The translations under genes were made by a program, and so were the position numbers. A stretch of DNA of 64,000 nt, from contig NZ_JAUSVA010000002.1 in the NCBI RefSeq assembly GCF_030813695.1, positions 5,022,001 to 5,086,000 on the forward strand, in the 5' to 3' direction. The DNA is from Kitasatospora herbaricolor. Lineage in GTDB: Bacteria > Actinomycetota > Actinomycetes > Streptomycetales > Streptomycetaceae. Position 1 is the stretch's first letter. Each line of letters opens with the position of its first letter. The notes beneath the pieces are model-generated. The model did no database searches and had not been told where the DNA came from. It saw nothing but the letters and a program-made list of their open reading frames with translations. Positions 48,876 to 57,400 of the stretch are shown in pieces.

Positions 48876-51149
48876 TCAGGCGCCGGTCGAGGCCGTCCGG
48901 TGCAGCAGCAGCAGGGCCACGTCGTCCGGGCGGGAGCGACGCTCGGTCACGTTGAGGGTCAGCAGGTCGGCGAGCCGCTCCAGCTCCGGGCCCACCGCCC
49001 CCCGGACCGGTCCGGTCCTGGCGGCCCAGAGCTCCAGCCCGCCGAGCATCCGGTGCACCGACTCGTCGTAGTCCTCCTCGCGGTCCTCGACCAGGCCGTC
49101 CGTGTAGACCAGCAGCGATTCGCCGACGGCGAGGTTGTCCACGGTCAGCCGGTACGGCGCGCCCGGGTCCACCCCGAGCGGCGGACCGCCGGGCAGGTCC
49201 AGCTCGACGGCCTTCGCGCCGGTGATCCGGACCGGCGCCGGGTGCCCCGCGCGGGCCGCGCTCAGCGTGCCGTCGGCCGGGTCGAGGGTGAGGTAGAGGC
49301 AGGTCGCGAAGAGCTCGGTGTCCAGCTCGGCGAGCAGCCGGCTGGTCCTGGCCAGGGTCGCGGCCGGGTCGTGGCCGTCGGTGGCGTAGGCGCGCAGGCC
49401 GCTGCGCAGCTGGCCCATCACGGCGGTGGCCTCGGCGTTGTGGCCCTGGACGTCCCCGATCACCAGCCCGACCTTGCCGTCCGGCAGCCGGATCAGGTCG
49501 TACCAGTCGCCGCCGATCTGCATGCCCTCGGTGCTGGGCAGGTAGCGGGCGGCGGCGGTGATGCCGGGGATGGCCGGCAGGGTCCGGGGCAGCATCGCGC
49601 GCTGCAGCTCGGTGGCCCGGTGGTGGTGGGTGTCGTACAGCCGGGCGCGCTCCAGGGACTGCGCGAGGATCCCGGCGAAGGCCGAGTACAGGGTGCGGTC
49701 GTCGCGGCTGAAGGCGCGTTCGGTGGCGAAGGTGATCAGGCAGGAGCCGACCTGTCGCCCGGAGGCGATCAGCGGCAGCACCGCCCAGGAGGGCGGGGTC
49801 AGCGGGCCGCCGGCGCCGTCCCGGGTGCCGCCGCCGCGGCCGGGCTCGCTGAACAGCGGGGTGGAGCGGGCCAGCGAGTGCTGCATGACGCCCTCGGAGA
49901 GGTCGGCCAGCCGGTTCAGCTCGGTGCGCCGCGGGCCGCCGTACACGGTGTGCGAGACGGGCAGCAGCCGGCCCTCGTCGACCAGGTCGAGGACCAGGCT
50001 GGCGGCGCCGAGCGCCGGGCCGGCCACGTCGGTGACGGCGGTGGTGACGTCCCGGACGGTGATCGCGCGGGAGAGGGTGCGGGTCAGCGCGAGCAGCAGC
50101 GCGGAGCGGGCGCCGACCGCTGGGGATTCCGGGCCGGCGTCGGGCGGCCGGTCCTCGGGGGCGCCGGTGCGGTCGCGGTCGACCAGCAGTCCGGCTATCC
50201 GGACCGGCCGGCCGTGGATGTCGAGCATCACCTCGCCGCTCTCCCGGATCCGGGTGACGCCGCCGCCGCGGCGCAGCACCCGGTAGGCGAGCCGGTAGGG
50301 GCCGCCGCCGGCCAGCGCGTCGGCGAGGCCGGCCTGGACGTCGGGCAGGTCCTCGGGGTGGACGATCCGGGACAGGTCGGGGGCCTCGGCGGACCGGTTC
50401 CCGGGCGGCGGCGGAAGGCCGACCACCCGGTAGGCCTGGGCGTCCCAGAAGGTCTCGCCGGTGACCAGGTCCCGTTCGAAGGCGCCGGCGCCGGCCGCGT
50501 GGACGGCGAGCGAGAGCAGCGGGTGGGCCAGCGGCGCGGGGTCGCCGCCGGCGGGGTCGTGGGTGCGGACGCCCTTGGGCGCGCGGGTGCTCGCGTGCAC
50601 GTGGTCGAGCAGGTGGGAGAGCCGGTGGGCGCAGGCCTCGCCGATCGTCTCCAGCACGTCCAGGTCGCGGCGCGGGACGGTGCCGCGGTGGGCCAGGGCG
50701 AGGGCGAGGACGCCGATCGGCCGTTCGTCGACGATCATCGGCAGGGTGACCAGGGCGACCATCCCGGTGCCCATGCCGGAGTTGCGGTTGGGGTAGTCGA
50801 TGCTGGTGCGTTCGGGGCTGAGCAGGTAGGGGCGGCGCAGCCGCAGCGCCATCGCGGCGGGCAGGTCGCCGGCCGGGTCGACGGTGCCGTAGCGCTCGTG
50901 GGCCCACTCCGGCAGGCCGTGCGAGGCGGTCAGCCGGAGCATTCCGGCGGAGTCGAGCAGGTAGATCGCGTTGCCCTCGCCGGTGATCCAGGCGGGGCCC
51001 TCGGCCAGGATGGTGCCGAGCAGTTCCGCGGCGCCGGAGCAGTTCAGCAATAACCGCACGCAGCGCATCGGGCTGCGGGCGACGGGGCCGGTGAGCGGGC
51101 TGCGGCTCTCGTCCTCGGAGGGGGGGAGCCACGGGGAGGTCAGGTCCAT
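48876..51149 (-). CDS. SpoIIE-type PP2C phosphatase with GAF and PAS sensor domains
   Basis: 757 aa, cytosolic. Approximate order: GAF 35-185, PAS 215-325 (AFERDLVTGETFWDAQAYRVVG), second GAF 340-495, SpoIIE/PP2C phosphatase 525-750 opening ELQRAMLPRTLPAIPG and with metal-binding GGDWYDLI and GDVQGH. Such phosphatases dephosphorylate STAS-domain anti-anti-sigma factors in response to a signal sensed by GAF/PAS. No anti-sigma factor or kinase is encoded beside it. Start at 51149 follows AGGCC-type weak SD; 51132-51076 contains further in-frame Met. Confidence 0.9.
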   Translation of the reverse strand: MDLTSPWLPPSEDESRSPLTGPVARSPMRCVRLLLNCSGAAELLGTILAEGPAWITGEGNAIYLLDSAGMLRLTASHGLPEWAHERYGTVDPAGDLPAAMALRLRRPYLLSPERTSIDYPNRNSGMGTGMVALVTLPMIVDERPIGVLALALAHRGTVPRRDLDVLETIGEACAHRLSHLLDHVHASTRAPKGVRTHDPAGGDPAPLAHPLLSLAVHAAGAGAFERDLVTGETFWDAQAYRVVGLPPPPGNRSAEAPDLSRIVHPEDLPDVQAGLADALAGGGPYRLAYRVLRRGGGVTRIRESGEVMLDIHGRPVRIAGLLVDRDRTGAPEDRPPDAGPESPAVGARSALLLALTRTLSRAITVRDVTTAVTDVAGPALGAASLVLDLVDEGRLLPVSHTVYGGPRRTELNRLADLSEGVMQHSLARSTPLFSEPGRGGGTRDGAGGPLTPPSWAVLPLIASGRQVGSCLITFATERAFSRDDRTLYSAFAGILAQSLERARLYDTHHHRATELQRAMLPRTLPAIPGITAAARYLPSTEGMQIGGDWYDLIRLPDGKVGLVIGDVQGHNAEATAVMGQLRSGLRAYATDGHDPAATLARTSRLLAELDTELFATCLYLTLDPADGTLSAARAGHPAPVRITGAKAVELDLPGGPPLGVDPGAPYRLTVDNLAVGESLLVYTDGLVEDREEDYDESVHRMLGGLELWAARTGPVRGAVGPELERLADLLTLNVTERRSRPDDVALLLLHRTASTGA

Positions 51150-51452
51150 CGGGCTACCCGGCCTTTCCGTTCCGCAGGGGGGTGACGCCGTTAGGGCGAA
51201 CGTAATTTCTTCATCCTATTTGCTGAACTCGCGAAAGGGGGTCCAAGACGCCGGACCATGACCAGCGGCCACCGGCACCGGCGGCCGGCACGGCTGCCTT
51301 CCCCGGGGGCCGACGGCCGGCACCGACCGCCTGTGTGATCGGTCCGGTGACAGAGTCCGTTTGCTTCCGTTCGGGTGCCTGATGGCGCCGTCGGCGCGGC
51401 GAACGGGGCCCGGGGGGTGGCGGTCGGCTCCCGGGGGCGTCCGCGCGGGTGG
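51150..51452. other. Intergenic gap without recognisable gene
   Basis: About 300 bp between the phosphatase start and the TetR gene end. An AT-richer patch at 51195-51240 (CGTAATTTCTTCATCCTATT) probably holds the phosphatase promoter. Nothing else seen. Confidence 0.4.
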
Positions 51453-52022
51453 TCAGGCGGCCGGCCAGGCCCGCAGCCCGCTGGTGAGGACCCCGATCAG
51501 CCGGTCCTGGGTGACGGCCAGGTCCTCGGAGCGCTGGAAGGAGCCGGCGATCGACAGCGAGGCGAAGCCGTGCGCGACCGAGCGCACGGTACGGGCCGCG
51601 TGGATCACCTCGGGGCCCTGCAGCCCGTAGTCGCGCAGCACGGCGACCAGCACCTCGACCAGCTCGGCGGCGGCCCTGGTCAGCTCGTCGTCGGGCTGCG
51701 GGGCCTGCGGCAGGGCGTTGTAGCGGTTGGGGTGCTCGACGGCGTACGCGTGGTAGCCGCGCAGCACCGCCTCCACCGCGTCGTCCCCGCCGCGGCCGAC
51801 CGCCGACTTGGCCAGCCGGGTGGCCAGTTCCTCGGTCACCCGGACGGCGATCAGCCGGCGCAGCTCGGTCAGGCCGCCGGGGACGTGCTTGTACAGGGAC
51901 GGCGTGGCGACCCCGGCCCGGGCGGCGACGGCGGCCAGGGTGAGGGCTTCCGGGCCCTGGTCGTCGATCAGGCCGAGCGCGTGGGCGACGACGGCGTCCG
52001 GGGTCAGTCCGGCGCGTGGCAT
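51453..52022 (-). CDS. TetR-family repressor
   Basis: 189 aa. HTH_TetR at residues 8-54 (ALGLIDDQGPEALTLAAVAARAGVATPSLYKHVPG), followed by a helical ligand-binding domain with a TetR_C-like WHG region (RSVAHGFASLSIAGSF). Second gene of an operon with the upstream alpha/beta hydrolase, from which it is 88 bp away; the operator is a perfect palindrome ahead of the hydrolase gene. Confidence 0.9.
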   Translation of the reverse strand: MPRAGLTPDAVVAHALGLIDDQGPEALTLAAVAARAGVATPSLYKHVPGGLTELRRLIAVRVTEELATRLAKSAVGRGGDDAVEAVLRGYHAYAVEHPNRYNALPQAPQPDDELTRAAAELVEVLVAVLRDYGLQGPEVIHAARTVRSVAHGFASLSIAGSFQRSEDLAVTQDRLIGVLTSGLRAWPAA

Positions 52023-52110
52023 GGGGGCCTCCAGTGGGGTGGTGCGGCACCGGGGGTGCGGTGCGGTGGGGGGAAGGCGGCCCGCGCGCGGTGGCCGGGC
52101 GCGGGGCGGC

Positions 52111-52965
52111 TCAGCCCTGGGTGTCGGCGGTGCTGGGCCGGGACTCGGTGAGCGAGGCCAGGAAGGGCACCAGTGCGTCGGCGGTGGCCTGCGGGAACTC
52201 CGCCATCGGGTAGTGGCCGGCGCCCTCGATCATCACCTTGCGGGCGTTCAGCGCGGCGGCCTGGCGGTCGGCGACCACCTCGGGCTTGGGGAAGTCGGGG
52301 TCCTTGCTGCCCATCACGACCAGCGCGGGGCAGGTCACCGCGGCCGACCAGCCGACCGGCGCGGAGTCGCCGCGGACGTAGCCGCGGGTGGCGGTCTTCC
52401 GCCCCGGGGTGCGCAGCGAGGCGACCAGCTCGGCGCGGTACTCGGCGAAGTCGGCCGGCTTGGCGGTGGGGAAGGCCAGCTTCTGGTACATGCCCCAGAA
52501 GGCGGGGAACTGGATCACGGCCGTGCCGAGCACCTTGACCAGGCCGCGCTGGAAGGCGGTCGGCGGCAGGTTCTCGACGAAGGCGTCCAGCAGGGCGATC
52601 CCGGCGACCCGGTCGGGGGCGTCCCCGGCGACCTTGACCACGCTGGCGCCGGTGTAGGAGCTGCCGACCAGGACGGCGCGCTCGATCCCGAGGTGGTCCA
52701 GCAGGGCCAGGGCGTCCTGGGCGATGGCGGCGGGGGTGTAGTCGTCCCACTCGATCGAGGACTCGCCGAAGCCGCGGATGTCCATGGTGATCACCCGGTG
52801 GCCGGCCCCGGCCAGCAGCGGGTGCAGGTGGCGGTAGGCGGAGCGGGAGTCGAGCATGCCGGGGATCAGGAGGACCGGTGCGCCGCTGCCGTGCTCGGTG
52901 TCGTCGAAGGCGATCCGCCCGCCGGGGACGTCGAGGTAACGGGTCGCGAGAGGAGTGGTGGACAT
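52111..52965 (-). CDS. Alpha/beta hydrolase
   Basis: 284 aa, full alpha/beta hydrolase fold: oxyanion-hole LLIPGMLDSR, MDIRGFGES, nucleophile elbow VGSSYTG with S103 (a GxSxT variant instead of the usual GxSxG), acid Asp near MGSKDPD, and catalytic His in GAGHYPMAEFP. Substrate unknown (ester, haloperoxidase-type or lactone). First gene of an operon that ends with its likely repressor, TetR. Confidence 0.88.
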   Translation of the reverse strand: MSTTPLATRYLDVPGGRIAFDDTEHGSGAPVLLIPGMLDSRSAYRHLHPLLAGAGHRVITMDIRGFGESSIEWDDYTPAAIAQDALALLDHLGIERAVLVGSSYTGASVVKVAGDAPDRVAGIALLDAFVENLPPTAFQRGLVKVLGTAVIQFPAFWGMYQKLAFPTAKPADFAEYRAELVASLRTPGRKTATRGYVRGDSAPVGWSAAVTCPALVVMGSKDPDFPKPEVVADRQAAALNARKVMIEGAGHYPMAEFPQATADALVPFLASLTESRPSTADTQG

Positions 52966-53020
52966 CGCGGGCCTCCTTGGCCTGTGGGCCGTGCCGTCGG
53001 CGAGATGCCGATAGCCATAA

Positions 53021-53043
53021 AGCTAAGGCTAATAGCCTTAGCT
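53021..53043. promoter_or_regulatory. Perfect 23-bp palindromic operator of the hydrolase-TetR operon
   Basis: AGCTAAGGCTA-A-TAGCCTTAGCT (11+1+11), 55 bp upstream of the hydrolase start, with a further half-site-like ATAGCCAT just before it. The size and symmetry are typical of a TetR dimer-pair site, and this is locally AT-rich as a promoter would be. Confidence 0.8.
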
Positions 53044-53157
53044 GTCAAGGAGGCTTCCGGTGTCCGTCCCGCCCGGCCCGCGGCCGGCCGCCGCCGGCCG
53101 CGCCGGGCCCGTCCCGCCGCCGGGGTGCGGCGCTCCCCGCGCCGGTCCGGCCGGGCG

Positions 53158-53448
53158 TCAGATGCCCTCCACCTTGAAGGGGTCGTGCTCGGCCAGCAGC
53201 TTCTCCAGTCGGGCCTGGTCGACCCGGGTGACGATCTCGGTGCTCTCCTGGCGGTCGCGGATCACCTTGGCCAGGGTGAACGAGGAGGTCACCGTGTACA
53301 GCAGGCCGATGCCCAGGAAGGCCCTGGTCCATGCGCCTACCGGCAGGTAGGCGATGCCGACGGCCAGGGCGCCGCCGGAGATCGCGAAGGACAGCACGGC
53401 CTGGACGTAGTACGCCGCCGTGGTACGTGACTGCATCGAGGTGCTCAT
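53158..53448 (-). CDS. YiaA/YiaB-family two-helix membrane protein
   Basis: 96 aa. Two hydrophobic helices (about 12-34 and 42-60; AYYVQAVLSFAISGGALAVG, AFLGIGLLYTVTSSFTLAK) followed by the conserved VIRDRQE of the YiaAB domain and a 30-residue soluble tail. Function unknown. Start MSTSMQ at 53448 chosen; an upstream open frame is not supported. Confidence 0.8.
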   Translation of the reverse strand: MSTSMQSRTTAAYYVQAVLSFAISGGALAVGIAYLPVGAWTRAFLGIGLLYTVTSSFTLAKVIRDRQESTEIVTRVDQARLEKLLAEHDPFKVEGI

Positions 53449-53590
53449 GCGGCCAGGATGGCCAAGCGTCATGTCGCGCACATGAGTACGGGTACTCAGA
53501 TTCAGGTGCGGTTTGTTGACGCCTGTTCACGATCCGTAGTGCCGCCGGACGGTAACCATGCCAAATCGCCCATTCCGCCCCATGAAAATG

Positions 53591-53619
53591 TTGACTCTCC
53601 CGCCTGGACGGCTTGGAAT
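53591..53619 (+). promoter_or_regulatory. Possible promoter for the riboswitch transcript
   Basis: TTGACT (53591-53596) and TGGAAT (53614-53619) with a 17-nt spacer, located about 70 bp before the riboswitch. The -10 match is weak, so this is tentative. Confidence 0.3.
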
Positions 53620-53687
53620 CAGGGGCTCCTAGGATTAACGTTTGATAACGCAGCGCGGTCGGAAACGCCGTGACCACGGCACCGTGC

Positions 53688-53831
53688 GCTCGCCTAATCC
53701 CGCACGGCCTGCTCCCCGGAGCAGGTCAGGGAGCCGGGGAACCACCGTTCCTTGGGGTGAATCGGCCAGGCCCAGGCCCGGCCGTAGGAGACCTTCCTGC
53801 TCCGAACCCGTCAGCTAACCCGGTAGGCGCG
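53688..53831 (+). ncRNA. c-di-AMP riboswitch (ydaO/yuaA type)
   Basis: About 145 nt leader of the M23 peptidase gene. The conserved blocks are visible in order: GGGGAACCA, GGGGTGAATC, a P-stem pair around GGCCAGGCCC, then CTTCCTGCTCCGAACCCG and TCAGCTAACCCGGTAGGCG, with CGCCTAA near the start pairing with the final GGTAGGCG. This is the consensus actinobacterial ydaO element, which switches off cell-wall hydrolase genes when c-di-AMP is high. Confidence 0.88.
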
Positions 53832-53855
53832 AAGGAAGGAAAGGAGCGCGCCTCC

Positions 53856-54713
53856 GTGGCGTCGTCGCACTCTCCGGCACACCCGTCCGGTTCCACCGGC
53901 ACCCAGCTGCTCGACCACCCCTGGCCGCCCGCCTACGGCGGCGCGTACGGCGAGGGCCCGGACGAGACCGCGCCGCCGCAGCCGGCCGACAGCAACCGGC
54001 ACCGGATGCCCCGTCAGACCCGCGGGACCGGCCCCCTGCTCGGCGTCACCGCCGTGGCCGCCACCCTCGGCGCCACCGGATTCGCCTCCGCGACCCCCGC
54101 GGCCGCGCCCGCCGTGGTCTCGCCGGACGAGACCACCGTGCTCTCCGCCGACCCCGGCCTGGCCCTTGCCGCCCGCATCCAGCAGCAGGCCGACAGCCAG
54201 CGCACCGCCGCCGAGGAGGGCGCCCGCCTGCAGGCCGCCAAGGAGGCCGAGGTCAAGCGCGCCGCCCAGCAGGAGGAGGCCCGCAAGGCCGCCGAGGCCG
54301 CCGAGAAGGCCAAGCTCGCCGCGATCCAGCTGCCGGTGCGCGACTACTTCCTCTCCGCCCACTACGGGCAGAGCGCCTCGTACTGGTCGCACCTGCACAC
54401 CGGCCTCGACTTTGCCGCCTCCACCGGCACCCCGGTGTACTCGGTCGGCTCCGGAACCATCACCTCGGCCGGCTGGTCCGGCTCGTACGGCTACCGGATC
54501 ATCCAGACCCTGCCCGACGGCACCGAGATCTGGTACTGCCACCTCTCCTCGATCATCAAGGCCTCCGGCAAGGTCGTGCCCGGCCAGCAGATCGGCAAGG
54601 TCGGCGCCACCGGCAACGTGACGGGCCCGCACCTGCACCTGGAGGTCCGCCCGGACGGCGGCGCCCCCGTCGACCCGGAGAGCTGGCTGGAGCAGCGCGG
54701 CCTCACCCCCTGA
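53856..54713 (+). CDS. M23 peptidoglycan endopeptidase under riboswitch control
   Basis: 285 aa. GTG start with AAGGAG 9 nt upstream, directly after the riboswitch; longer upstream frames run through the riboswitch and are rejected. Order: about 60 disordered residues, a membrane/signal segment around 61-85 (LLGVTAVAATLGATGFASA), an Ala/Glu/Lys-rich coiled coil about 108-150, then the M23 LytM domain. Zinc site residues: HxxxD at H181-D185 (HTGLD) and HxH at H259-H261. Predicted to cut peptide crosslinks in peptidoglycan, exported but anchored or released after cleavage. A c-di-AMP-controlled wall hydrolase, as with rpfA-type genes. Confidence 0.92.
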   Translation: MASSHSPAHPSGSTGTQLLDHPWPPAYGGAYGEGPDETAPPQPADSNRHRMPRQTRGTGPLLGVTAVAATLGATGFASATPAAAPAVVSPDETTVLSADPGLALAARIQQQADSQRTAAEEGARLQAAKEAEVKRAAQQEEARKAAEAAEKAKLAAIQLPVRDYFLSAHYGQSASYWSHLHTGLDFAASTGTPVYSVGSGTITSAGWSGSYGYRIIQTLPDGTEIWYCHLSSIIKASGKVVPGQQIGKVGATGNVTGPHLHLEVRPDGGAPVDPESWLEQRGLTP

Positions 54714-54771
54714 CGGGCAGCGACGCCGGCCTCGCCCCCTGCCGGGCGGCGCCGAGCCCTGACGGACCGTC

Positions 54772-54797
54772 CCGGTCCCGGCCGACGCCGGGACCGG
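54772..54797. terminator. Bidirectional terminator between M23 gene and convergent gene
   Basis: Perfect 11-bp arms CCGGTCCCGGC/GCCGGGACCGG with a CGAC loop, between two convergent stops. Confidence 0.7.
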
Positions 54798-54804
54798 CGG
54801 GCCG

Positions 54805-55821
54805 TCACTGCCCCGGGCGGTCCGCCTCCGGCTCCTCGGCCGGCCCCTCGCCGGCCCACTGCTCCTCGCCGGTCCACTCCTCCCCCGCGGCCCACTGGTC
54901 CTCCGCGGCCCACTGGTCCTGGCCGTCCGCGCCGTCCTCGCCCGCGGGATCCTGCGGCAGCTGCGCCAGGTAGGCCTCGATCTCCTCCGGTCCCGGCTCC
55001 GGCGCCAGATCGGGGTACTCCTCCACCAGCAGCCGGGGCAGCCCCGGCACCGTCCACTCGCCGAACAGCCGCATCGCCTCCACGGCCGCCGCCGCCTCGA
55101 AGGACTCGAAGTCCCCGGCGAGCTCCCGCGGCATCGGCCGGCCCAGCGCGTTCAGCTCGGCCAGGTTCCGGTAGCTGCGCTCCATCAGCCCGTTCTCCAG
55201 CAGCATCCGGGCGCCGTCGGTGGCCATCCCGACCGACATCAGCCGGGTGGGGCCCCAGCCGCCGTCGCCGTCCACCCGGTCCAGCGCGCCGGCGTCCTCC
55301 AGCCCCTCGTACGCCGCGAGCCGCTCCTCCGGCGCCAGCTCGCGGAACGCGTCCAGCCAGGCCCGGACCGCCGCCGGGTCGTCCGGCGGCACGCCGTCCG
55401 CGCGCAGCAGCAGGGTGTACAGCCGGGGCCAGGTCACCAGGTCCGCGCGGCGCAGCAGGCCGGCCGCCACCTCGCCCTGCCACTCGGCCTCGGCCAGCAG
55501 CCGCTCCTGGCGCTTGGCGTTCAGGCGCTTCGCCGCCCGCTGATGGTCGGTCAGCAGCCGCATCGCCGCGCCGTACGCCAGCGGGTCCTCGCCGGGCGCC
55601 GGCTGCACGTACAGGTAGAGCCGCTCGTACAGCAGGTGCTCGACGGCGGCCGAGGTCAGCTCGGGCCAGCCGTCGCGGATCCGGCCGCCGCCGAGTTCGA
55701 GCAGCGTCAGCACCGCCCGCAGCGGGCCCTCGGCCACCGGCTCGCGGTCCTGGGCCCGCGCCCAGGCGGTCAGCTCGGCGGTCCGGGTACGAGGGGCGAG
55801 CCGCAGGTCATCGTCGTTCAT
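54805..55821 (-). CDS. Hypothetical actinobacterial protein with acidic Trp-rich C-terminal repeats
   Basis: 338 aa, no signal peptide or membrane segment. The N-terminal ~290 residues are mostly helical (GPLRAVLTLLELGGG, RTRTAELTAWARAQDRE, several LL-rich helices) and match no domain I can name. The last ~50 are acidic and made of near-repeats of DQWAAED and GEEQW, giving Trp about every 8 residues. Divergent from the GNAT gene with only 34 bp between starts, so the two share a compact promoter. Confidence 0.6.
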   Translation of the reverse strand: MNDDDLRLAPRTRTAELTAWARAQDREPVAEGPLRAVLTLLELGGGRIRDGWPELTSAAVEHLLYERLYLYVQPAPGEDPLAYGAAMRLLTDHQRAAKRLNAKRQERLLAEAEWQGEVAAGLLRRADLVTWPRLYTLLLRADGVPPDDPAAVRAWLDAFRELAPEERLAAYEGLEDAGALDRVDGDGGWGPTRLMSVGMATDGARMLLENGLMERSYRNLAELNALGRPMPRELAGDFESFEAAAAVEAMRLFGEWTVPGLPRLLVEEYPDLAPEPGPEEIEAYLAQLPQDPAGEDGADGQDQWAAEDQWAAGEEWTGEEQWAGEGPAEEPEADRPGQ

Positions 55822-55855
55822 GTGACGTACGGTAGCCGCTGTACCGTTGGCGGAC

Positions 55856-56422
55856 ATGGTCCCCGTACTGCTCACCGGCCCGCGTCTGGTCATCCGCGAG
55901 TTCCACCACACCCCCGGCGACATCGACGCGTTGCACGCCGTCTTCGGCGATCCCGAGACGGCCCGATACCTCCCCTTCGAACCACGCGACCGGGAGACCT
56001 GCGCCGACCAGATCGAGCTCTACCTCGAAGAGGCCGAGAAGGATCCGCGCAGCACCTACCGGCTGGCCGTGACCCGCCTGGAGGACGGCGAGGACGCCGT
56101 GCCGATCGGCAACGCCGTGCTCGGGGTGGAGCCCCAGCGGGCCGGCTTCGTCGGCTACGCGCTGCGCCGCGACACCTGGGGCCTGGGCTACGCCAGTGAG
56201 ATCACCCGGCTGCTCTGCGGCCTGGGCTTCGGCACGCTCGGGCTGCACCGGCTCTACGCCCGGGTCGATCCCGCCAACACCGCCTCCTCCCGGGTGCTGA
56301 CCAAGGCCGGGTTCCAGCTGGAGGGCCGGATCCGGCACGACCTCTACCTGCGCGGGACCTGGCACGACGCCCTGCAGTACTCGCTGCTGGAGGACGAGTG
56401 GGCCGACCGGGGCGGCGTGTAG
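55856..56422 (+). CDS. GNAT acetyltransferase (RimJ/RimL-like)
   Basis: 188 aa. Acetyltransf_3-type GNAT: TGPRLVIREFHHT opening, YLPFEPRDRETC, and the acetyl-CoA-binding V-G-Y...RDTWGLGYASEI, then HRLYARVDPANTASSRVLTKAGFQLEGRIR, the standard RimJ/RimL ending. It acetylates an N-terminus or small amine; the substrate is unknown. ATG 55856 is used; a TTG at 55847 is in frame. Confidence 0.88.
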   Translation: MVPVLLTGPRLVIREFHHTPGDIDALHAVFGDPETARYLPFEPRDRETCADQIELYLEEAEKDPRSTYRLAVTRLEDGEDAVPIGNAVLGVEPQRAGFVGYALRRDTWGLGYASEITRLLCGLGFGTLGLHRLYARVDPANTASSRVLTKAGFQLEGRIRHDLYLRGTWHDALQYSLLEDEWADRGGV

Positions 56423-56556
56423 GGGGGTGACCCGTGCAGGGGGTTAACCCCACCCCGGACCGGGCGGTGGGCCGGATACCGCCGCCGGGCCGTCCGCGGG
56501 ACCGTTGAGGTGTCAGCAGGAAGCGCACCAGGACACCACGAGGGACCGAGGCGGCC

Positions 56557-57279
56557 ATGATCAGCAGCAGCGCACAGGGCGGCGAGTACGACGGTTACCG
56601 GGCCCACCGCCCGGCCCGGGGCGGCGGGGACCGCCCGGCCCCCGGGTTCTGGCGGGCGCCGTTCAGCCGCTCGTACCTCGGCGAGGTCGGGTTCACCCTC
56701 GCCGGGCTGCCGATCGCCGTCGCCGGGTTCGCCGTCGCCGTCACGCTGTTCTCGCTCGGACTCGGCACCCTGGTCACCGTGGTCGGGCTGCCGGTGCTGG
56801 TGGCGCTGCTCGGTTCGGCCCGGGGCTTCGGCGCCCTGGAGCGCGCCCGCGCCCGGGGCCTGCTCGCCCTGGACGTCGCCGACCCGGCGCCGGTCCGCCC
56901 GGCCCGGCCGGGTTTCTGGGCCGGCGTCACCGGCCGCCTCGGCGACGCGGCCGGCTGGAAGGCCGTGCTGTACCTGGTCCTGATGTTCCCCTGGGCGATC
57001 GTCAGCTTCACGCTGTCGCTGACCTTCCTGGTCACCGGGTGGGTGGTCGCCGCCTACCCGCTCTACCACTGGGTCTTCGCCCGCTGGACGCCGTGGCCCG
57101 GCTACCAGCTCTTCGACTTCACCAAGGACGGCCGCCACTACCAGTACTTCGTCGAGTCGCCCGCGCAGATCGCCGGGATGTCCGCGGTCGGCCTCGTGCT
57201 GGTCTTCCTCACCCCGCTGCTGGTCCGCGCCGTCACCAACGTCAACCGGCTGGCGATCCGCGGCCTGCTGGGCGGCTGA
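56557..57279 (+). CDS. Stand-alone PF13796-type 'sensor' domain membrane protein
   Basis: 240 aa. Four hydrophobic segments (about 48-66, 70-88, 135-165 and 205-225) with the pattern FWRAPFSRSYLGEVGFTLAGLPIAV typical of the PF13796 sensor domain that heads many actinobacterial histidine kinases. Here the protein ends after the membrane part, with no DHp or HATPase. No kinase or response regulator lies adjacent. It may be a free membrane sensor or a partner for a kinase encoded elsewhere. Confidence 0.75.
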   Translation: MISSSAQGGEYDGYRAHRPARGGGDRPAPGFWRAPFSRSYLGEVGFTLAGLPIAVAGFAVAVTLFSLGLGTLVTVVGLPVLVALLGSARGFGALERARARGLLALDVADPAPVRPARPGFWAGVTGRLGDAAGWKAVLYLVLMFPWAIVSFTLSLTFLVTGWVVAAYPLYHWVFARWTPWPGYQLFDFTKDGRHYQYFVESPAQIAGMSAVGLVLVFLTPLLVRAVTNVNRLAIRGLLGG

Positions 57280-57329
57280 GCCTGCGTCCGGAGCGGCTGA
57301 GCCGGCCTCCGGGGCGGCGGTCCCGCCGT

Positions 57330-57373
57330 CCGGGGCGGCCCGGCGGGCGGACCACGCCGCCGGGCCGCCCCGG
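57330..57373. terminator. Hairpin between the sensor and methyltransferase genes
   Basis: Perfect 17-bp arms at 57330-57346 and 57357-57373 (CCGGGGCGGCCCGGCGG and its complement) with a 10-nt loop, 51 bp after the sensor-gene stop. Confidence 0.75.
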
Positions 57374-57400
57374 ATGCGGGCCGTCCCGGCGCGTGGTCCG

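Noticed and set aside
53670..53855. N-terminal extension of the M23 protein starting upstream
   Set aside because: The extension is encoded by the riboswitch and lacks a ribosome binding site, while GTG 53856 has AAGGAG at good spacing.
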